Translations under genes and position numbers: made by a program
The notes under the pieces: generated by a model
Told to the model about the DNA's origin: nothing
The model's input: the letters and a program-made list of their open reading frames with translations, nothing else
The model's database searches: none
Assembly: GCA_003251955.1 (NCBI GenBank)
Contig: QKDV01000176.1
Coordinates: forward strand, 1 to 10,128
Reading direction: 5' to 3'
Origin: Methanospirillum hungatei
Lineage (GTDB): Archaea > Halobacteriota > Methanomicrobia > Methanomicrobiales > Methanospirillaceae
DNA length: 10,128 nucleotides
Part shown: in pieces, positions 6,556 through 10,128 of the stretch
How the letters are laid out: each line of letters begins with the position of its first letter
How positions within the stretch are numbered: the stretch's first letter is position 1

Positions 6556-6609
6556 AACTGTGTCAGTACCTTTGGCTATAGCCACAGTTCATACCTTCGA
6601 TACGATCGT
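6556..6609. promoter_or_regulatory. Dyads in the dam/lipoprotein divergent region
   Basis: Three symmetric sites lie close together. AACTGTG (6556-6562) pairs with CACAGTT (6583-6589). TGGCTATAGCCA (6573-6584) is a perfect 12-bp palindrome inside that pair. ACGATCGT (6602-6609) is an 8-bp palindrome containing GATC. A second GATC is at 6648-6651, next to CTATTTTTTTAAG (6636-6648), which may supply TATA boxes for either direction. The stretch 6525-6708 holds no gene. Confidence 0.35.
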
Positions 6610-6685
6610 GGAAATAAACCAGAGAGACAGAAACACTATTTTTTTAAGATCGAAACCGAGAGAATCATTCCACAACTCATAAGAG

Positions 6686-6693
6686 TTTAAAAA
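6686..6693 (+). promoter_or_regulatory. TATA-like box TTTAAAAA before the lipoprotein gene
   Basis: The sequence is centred about 19-20 bases before the ATG at 6709, and no Shine-Dalgarno site is visible. This is close to the spacing expected for a leaderless archaeal transcript, though a few bases short. Confidence 0.3.
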
Positions 6694-6708
6694 GCAGATA
6701 CGACAGAT

Positions 6709-7152
6709 ATGCTTCGCAGTGGAATTCTCACAGTATTACTCATCACAGCCATACTCTTTTCAGGATGCACCGGAAAAAACCAGGATGACGACTTTAAAAC
6801 CCTTGTGCAGAAGGTTGCAGATGATTTCAAGGATCAGAAAGAACTCATCATTAAGCCTAACCAGGGTCTGACCGTGGATAAACTCAACCAGTACAAATCA
6901 GCTGCTTCATCTGCAAAAGAATCTGCCGAGTCTATGACTCTCTCTGACAAATTCGGGAAGGCGAGGGGAATCTTTGTTATGGGAATGAATGCCACGATCA
7001 ATGCAGTTGATACACTTCAAGATGCAGGAAAACTTACAAATCCGTCAGAAATCGTCACTACAGAGTCGGTGAGTAGTTATTTCATCACTACTCAGACAAA
7101 GATCGATGATACCTGTGATATGGTGGGTATAGAGAAAGAGAAGACTTTTTAG
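6709..7152 (+). CDS. Putative lipoprotein of unknown function
   Basis: The 147-residue product begins with a lipoprotein signal: LRSGILTVLLITAILFSGC with the lipobox FSGC at 17-20, so Cys20 would be lipid-modified after cleavage. The mature part is hydrophilic and rich in Lys, Asp, Ser and Thr, and probably mostly helical (for example LNQYKSAASSAKESAESM). No known domain is recognised. It would sit on the outer face of the membrane. The gene stands alone between the divergent dam region and a double hairpin at 7162-7206. Methanogens carry many such small lipoproteins, and sequence alone gives no role. Confidence 0.75.
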   Translation: MLRSGILTVLLITAILFSGCTGKNQDDDFKTLVQKVADDFKDQKELIIKPNQGLTVDKLNQYKSAASSAKESAESMTLSDKFGKARGIFVMGMNATINAVDTLQDAGKLTNPSEIVTTESVSSYFITTQTKIDDTCDMVGIEKEKTF

Positions 7153-7161
7153 ACAGTGTCA

Positions 7162-7206
7162 GGGGATCTCGTCCATCATCCCCGGATTCTCCTGCCGCGG
7201 GGGAGA
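7162..7206 (+). terminator. Tandem GC-rich hairpins after the lipoprotein gene
   Basis: GGGGAT (7162-7167) pairs with ATCCCC (7178-7183), and TCTCC (7188-7192) with GGAGA (7202-7206). The first starts 10 bases after the TAG at 7150-7152. The nearest T-rich tract (AAATTTATTTT) is about 12 bases past the second hairpin, so this may end or stabilise the transcript rather than act as a classical terminator. Confidence 0.45.
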
Positions 7207-7293
7207 GAGTACCAACCAAATTTATTTTCGTAACACCAACAAAGTGTCATACCTCTTGCCCATTATTAAAAATAAGTTCCAATTTGCGAGAGA

Positions 7294-7306
7294 TTACATA
7301 ATGTAA
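7294..7306. promoter_or_regulatory. 13-bp palindrome TTACATAATGTAA, candidate operator
   Basis: TTACAT and ATGTAA are perfectly symmetric around A7300. The site is 64 bases upstream of the ATG at 7370, in the 217-base gap between two lipoprotein genes. AT-rich stretches (ATTATTAAAAATAAG near 7262-7276, TTAATTTTCATAG near 7321-7333) could be TATA boxes around it. A dimeric regulator is plausible but not shown. Confidence 0.35.
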
Positions 7307-7369
7307 CGCCCATTTAACAATTAATTTTCATAGAGAAGCCTTAAAACCTGAATTTTGAAACATACAGAT

Positions 7370-7867
7370 ATGGAGAAGTTAATCACGTCAGTTATCCTTC
7401 TCGTTGCAGTAGTTCTCTTCGTGCCGGGATGCTTTGCAGATCAGTCCGCAGGAGATGCAAGTGAGAACTCAGCAGATACGGCTGATATTGTCGAACAGGA
7501 GAACGTTGAGGTTGCTAATGTAGAAGATGCAACCGCTGAAACAATTCCTGCTGTTGATTATACCGTAGATGTAAACACGACAGAACTCACCATGAATGTC
7601 AGCCAGACAGTCCTTATCTCCCTGAACGAGAACCCGACCACCGGCTTTGAGTGGAATGCCACGAACTCTACAGGACTTGAGATCGTGAACAGCACCTATA
7701 CCACAGACGAAGCACCGGAAGGTATGGTTGGAGTTGGCGGAGTTCACACCTGGATCCTTAAGGCAGTAGAAGTTGGAAACCAGACTTTCGACGCTGTGTA
7801 CAAGCGTTCATGGGAACCAACAACCGGTGAGGAAGACACATACGCACTCAATGTAACGGTTCAATAA
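7370..7867 (+). CDS. Chagasin-family (I42) protease inhibitor lipoprotein
   Basis: The 165-residue product has a signal peptide with the lipobox VPGC (18-21), an acidic Ala/Glu/Asp-rich linker (about 24-60), and a C-terminal chagasin/I42 domain. That domain shows all three inhibitory-loop signatures: NPTTGFEW (88-95), VGVGGVHTW (120-128) and the late RSW (146-148). Chagasin-like proteins block papain-type cysteine proteases by inserting these loops into the active site. Here the domain would be tethered outside the membrane, perhaps guarding against the cell's own or foreign proteases; the target is unknown. The frame is open to a TTG at 7355, but the ATG at 7370 opens a proper signal peptide. 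The AGAGAAG at 7332 is too far upstream to be a ribosome site. Confidence 0.9.
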   Translation: MEKLITSVILLVAVVLFVPGCFADQSAGDASENSADTADIVEQENVEVANVEDATAETIPAVDYTVDVNTTELTMNVSQTVLISLNENPTTGFEWNATNSTGLEIVNSTYTTDEAPEGMVGVGGVHTWILKAVEVGNQTFDAVYKRSWEPTTGEEDTYALNVTVQ

Positions 7868-7889
7868 CCGTTCATTTACAAACCACTTT

Positions 7890-7908
7890 TTTCATCTCCC
7901 TGATGAAA
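7890..7908 (+). terminator. Hairpin after the chagasin gene
   Basis: TTTCATC (7890-7896) and GATGAAA (7902-7908) form a 7-bp stem with a 5-base loop, 22 bases after the TAA. A run of six T (7887-7892) overlaps the left arm rather than following the stem, so the T-tract itself may be the archaeal termination signal. Confidence 0.4.
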
Positions 7909-7956
7909 GGGATATTGCCTTGAACAGCCCAGTATGCTGGAATACATCAGATTACC

Positions 7957-8610
7957 ATGCATGACACAGAGACTCCCGGTTTTGATCGCGACAAGATGCT
8001 GAAAGATCCACCATTTTACCTCCCAGAGTTTGAACAGTCATACAGGTACATCATTGATGAGTATGAGGTCAGCCCACGGGAATTAGCCATCTTCATGCCC
8101 TGTGCGATGCGCAAGCCCTACAGTACAAGCCCGAGCCACCGCCTTATCAGATCGATAATTGCAGATGTGCTAGACCCATCGCAGTATCATATTGTCATCT
8201 TCGGAACCTGTGGGATCCTTCCTGCAGAACTCGAACTGATGTACCCCTACGCTCACTACCACTACATGCTGGGAAAGGTAAAGGATCAGAACATAAAAGA
8301 CGATTTTCTCAGGATAGAAACGGAACGGGTTGCCGGATATCTTGAAAAAACCCGGGATACATACAGATACAGGGTAGGATACTGCATCGGACTCTTCAGG
8401 GAAGCCCTCATACAGGGATCTAAAAAGGCAGGAGTGGATATCGATCTTATCCTTCCTTCCAGGGACTTGATCAATGTCATTATCGAGGAGGACTGTCCAT
8501 TCCAGGAGGGGAGTCTCTCGATGGATGAATATCTGGAAGAGTTCCACCAGGGCCTAATCAAAATCAAATCCCAAATAGAACAGGCTGAAAAGAATTACCA
8601 GAAAGAATGA
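7957..8610 (+). CDS. Free-standing DUF5591 protein, archaeosine synthase-like
   Basis: This 217-residue protein carries the hallmark motif of the archaeosine synthase ArcS catalytic domain (DUF5591): PC-x3-KPY-x2-S-x2-H, here PCAMRKPYSTSPSH (48-61). GTCGILPAELELMYP (83-97) follows, typical of the same domain. ArcS acts on preQ0 at position 15 of archaeal tRNA on the way to archaeosine. Full ArcS also has TGT-related and PUA domains, which are absent here, so this may be a shortened enzyme, one subunit of a split enzyme, or a paralogue acting on another substrate. The C-terminal 60 residues are acidic and helical. No Shine-Dalgarno site is visible before the ATG at 7957. No neighbouring tRNA-modification partner is seen. 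Confidence 0.85.
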   Translation: MHDTETPGFDRDKMLKDPPFYLPEFEQSYRYIIDEYEVSPRELAIFMPCAMRKPYSTSPSHRLIRSIIADVLDPSQYHIVIFGTCGILPAELELMYPYAHYHYMLGKVKDQNIKDDFLRIETERVAGYLEKTRDTYRYRVGYCIGLFREALIQGSKKAGVDIDLILPSRDLINVIIEEDCPFQEGSLSMDEYLEEFHQGLIKIKSQIEQAEKNYQKE

Positions 8611-8681
8611 CTTCCTTTTCTGTATCAGCCTAAGAGATCCATATCTTCAATTGGATAGAGGTGGATATTGACTTATAGTTC

Positions 8682-10128
8682 ATGAAGACAGATCCACGGT
8701 CTTTCTCATCTTTTTCAGCCAGACTTGGCATATTTCTTCTTGTAATTATTCTCATCGTAATGATCGTTTTTCTGACAAACTGGTATCTTTCATCAAAAGA
8801 AGAGACAGAGGAGAACTTTCACACATCAGAGAAGACGATAGACCAGATCCTTGAGCAGTCAATACTCTGGATTGACCGGGGGATGTACCTTTATGATCTC
8901 ACCTTTGAGCCACCTCTTCGGGAAGCGATGAAGATCTACATGGATGAATACAACGCAACCGGGGGGGATCCGAAGAAACTGGATTATCAGGGGGTAAAGG
9001 AACAGATCGAGGCAGAACTGGGGGATGAATACCATGTTTACCTTATCGAGAATGGTAATATCACATATACAACCGATCCAAAGGATCTTGGACTGAATTT
9101 CTCCAGGTTTGCTCCGGAACTTCTTACCAAGTTCAACAAGATACAATACTCTGATCAGTTCACCCTTGACAGATCTGTAAAAGGGCATGAAAGCAATGTT
9201 CCAACGCGCCTCTTTGCATATGAGGGCACGCCTGATCACAAGTACCTCCTTGAGGTTGGAAGGATCTTTGTGCATTACGTACCTGAAGAAAACCAGGCAT
9301 ACTATACAGATCTCACAAATATTCTCTTTACTCTCAACTCTGATATCGTTTCATTTGATTTGTACAATAGTTTCAGTTCACTGATAACCAACCGTTCACA
9401 GATCCAACTTACAAATACAGATAATCAGACCCTGGATGAGATTGGAAGGACAATCAGAAGCGGAAATGGATCTGTCGTGCATGATGAAGAGAACCATAGG
9501 GATATCGTCTATACGTTCATGCCTGTTCTACAGACAGACGCTCCATCTACCCAGTGGATGAATGTTGCAGCACGGACGGTCTATTCAACAGAAAGGCTTG
9601 ATAAAGAACTGATGGCTATCACCCTGTGGTACATCGGATTTCTGGGAATTACGTTCATTTTGGCATTGATTGCAGCATTCACGATCTCCCGGTACCTTAC
9701 CAGGCCTCTTAGGAATATGCTTGAGGATATCGATCTCATCGCTGCCGGTGATATGAAGCATCAGATCAGATCATCACCCCATCATGAGTTAAACCGAATT
9801 TCAGATGCCATTAACCAGATGGTGGGTGAGATCTTAAACAACATCAATGCACTCAGGGAGTCTGAATCTCGATATAGAGGGCTTTTTTTCTATTCTTCAG
9901 ATGCCATCCTAGTGATTGATGGAATTCAGATCATTGATGTTAATCCGGCAGCTGAGAAAATTTTTGGTGCTAGAACGGCTCTTGCAGGAGAGGATGTCAG
10001 ATCACTTCCCGGACCACTTGGAACTGTCATCATGGAGATGATATTCAAGCATAGTGACCACCCCTCATCACAGAAGTTTATCGAACGAATGGAGGTTATT
10101 AAGACAGAATTCGGATCTGACCTATTCC
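8682..10128 (+). CDS. Membrane sensor protein with HAMP and PAS domains (partial)
   Basis: The frame is open from ATG 8682 to the right edge, 482 codons, with no stop. The order is: short cytoplasmic start; membrane helix 1 (about 16-37, LGIFLLVIILIVMIVF); a long extracytoplasmic sensor region (about 38-311) without an obvious named fold but Cache-like in size; membrane helix 2 (about 312-333); HAMP linker from ISRYLTRPL (335-343); and the start of a PAS domain (SESRYRGLFFYSSDAIL at 394-410, then VNPAAEKIFG). This is the front half of a sensory histidine kinase, or less likely another PAS-containing output protein. The output domain lies beyond the window. It starts 71 bases after the DUF5591 gene and may be a separate unit. 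A minus-strand open frame here is its shadow. Confidence 0.88.
   Translation, partial: MKTDPRSFSSFSARLGIFLLVIILIVMIVFLTNWYLSSKEETEENFHTSEKTIDQILEQSILWIDRGMYLYDLTFEPPLREAMKIYMDEYNATGGDPKKLDYQGVKEQIEAELGDEYHVYLIENGNITYTTDPKDLGLNFSRFAPELLTKFNKIQYSDQFTLDRSVKGHESNVPTRLFAYEGTPDHKYLLEVGRIFVHYVPEENQAYYTDLTNILFTLNSDIVSFDLYNSFSSLITNRSQIQLTNTDNQTLDEIGRTIRSGNGSVVHDEENHRDIVYTFMPVLQTDAPSTQWMNVAARTVYSTERLDKELMAITLWYIGFLGITFILALIAAFTISRYLTRPLRNMLEDIDLIAAGDMKHQIRSSPHHELNRISDAINQMVGEILNNINALRESESRYRGLFFYSSDAILVIDGIQIIDVNPAAEKIFGARTALAGEDVRSLPGPLGTVIMEMIFKHSDHPSSQKFIERMEVIKTEFGSDLF

Noticed and set aside
8859..9275. Minus-strand 138-codon frame
   Set aside because: Antisense shadow of the sensor gene, which is continuous from 8682 to the window edge.
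1..10128. CRISPR array, transposase or integrase
   Set aside because: No regularly spaced direct repeats and no such protein motifs were found on either strand.

Overview
The window looks like methanogenic archaeon DNA, most likely Methanomicrobiales and perhaps Methanospirillum-like; the order-level call is inferred from gene content and style. The evidence is archaeal Trm5-type tRNA methyltransferase and archaeosine-synthase-like (ArcS/DUF5591) genes, exported TPR-repeat proteins, a surface protein ending in a Pro/Thr stalk plus one membrane anchor, a small archaeal winged-helix protein of the DUF7123 type, a chagasin-type inhibitor, and a membrane sensor with HAMP and PAS domains. AT-rich TATA-like boxes and mostly weak Shine-Dalgarno sites also fit.

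Layout. Bases 2-229 are the end of a membrane-anchored surface protein, followed by a hairpin and T-rich tract. A secreted three-repeat TPR protein (512-952) converges with a small winged-helix gene on the minus strand (1018-1269). The gap 1270-1940 has no convincing gene, but it holds a strongly base-paired element (1391-1533) with two mutually exclusive stems, a nested inverted repeat (1627-1680) and an 18-bp near-palindrome (1778-1795). A plus-strand run follows: secreted six-repeat TPR protein (1941-2630), Trm5/Tyw2-family methyltransferase (2639-3457), thiM (3521-4321) and thiE (4318-4944). thiM and thiE overlap by ATGA and together join salvaged thiazole to the pyrimidine moiety to give thiamine phosphate. 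A dyad with a TATA-like box just upstream of thiM suggests it has its own regulated promoter.

On the minus strand, a Dam-type adenine methyltransferase (5550-6524) is followed by a possible 35-codon ORF (5397-5504) whose stop overlaps the start of a HEPN-domain protein (4987-5400). No nucleotidyltransferase partner for the HEPN protein is seen. A divergent intergenic region (6525-6708) rich in dyads separates this module from plus-strand genes: an unknown lipoprotein (6709-7152), a chagasin/I42 inhibitor lipoprotein (7370-7867), a free-standing ArcS-like DUF5591 protein (7957-8610), and a membrane sensor protein (8682 to the edge) cut off within its PAS domain.

No CRISPR array, tRNA, rRNA, transposase or integrase was seen. 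The most unusual material is the structured 1391-1533 element, the thiM dyad, and the dam/small ORF/HEPN cluster.
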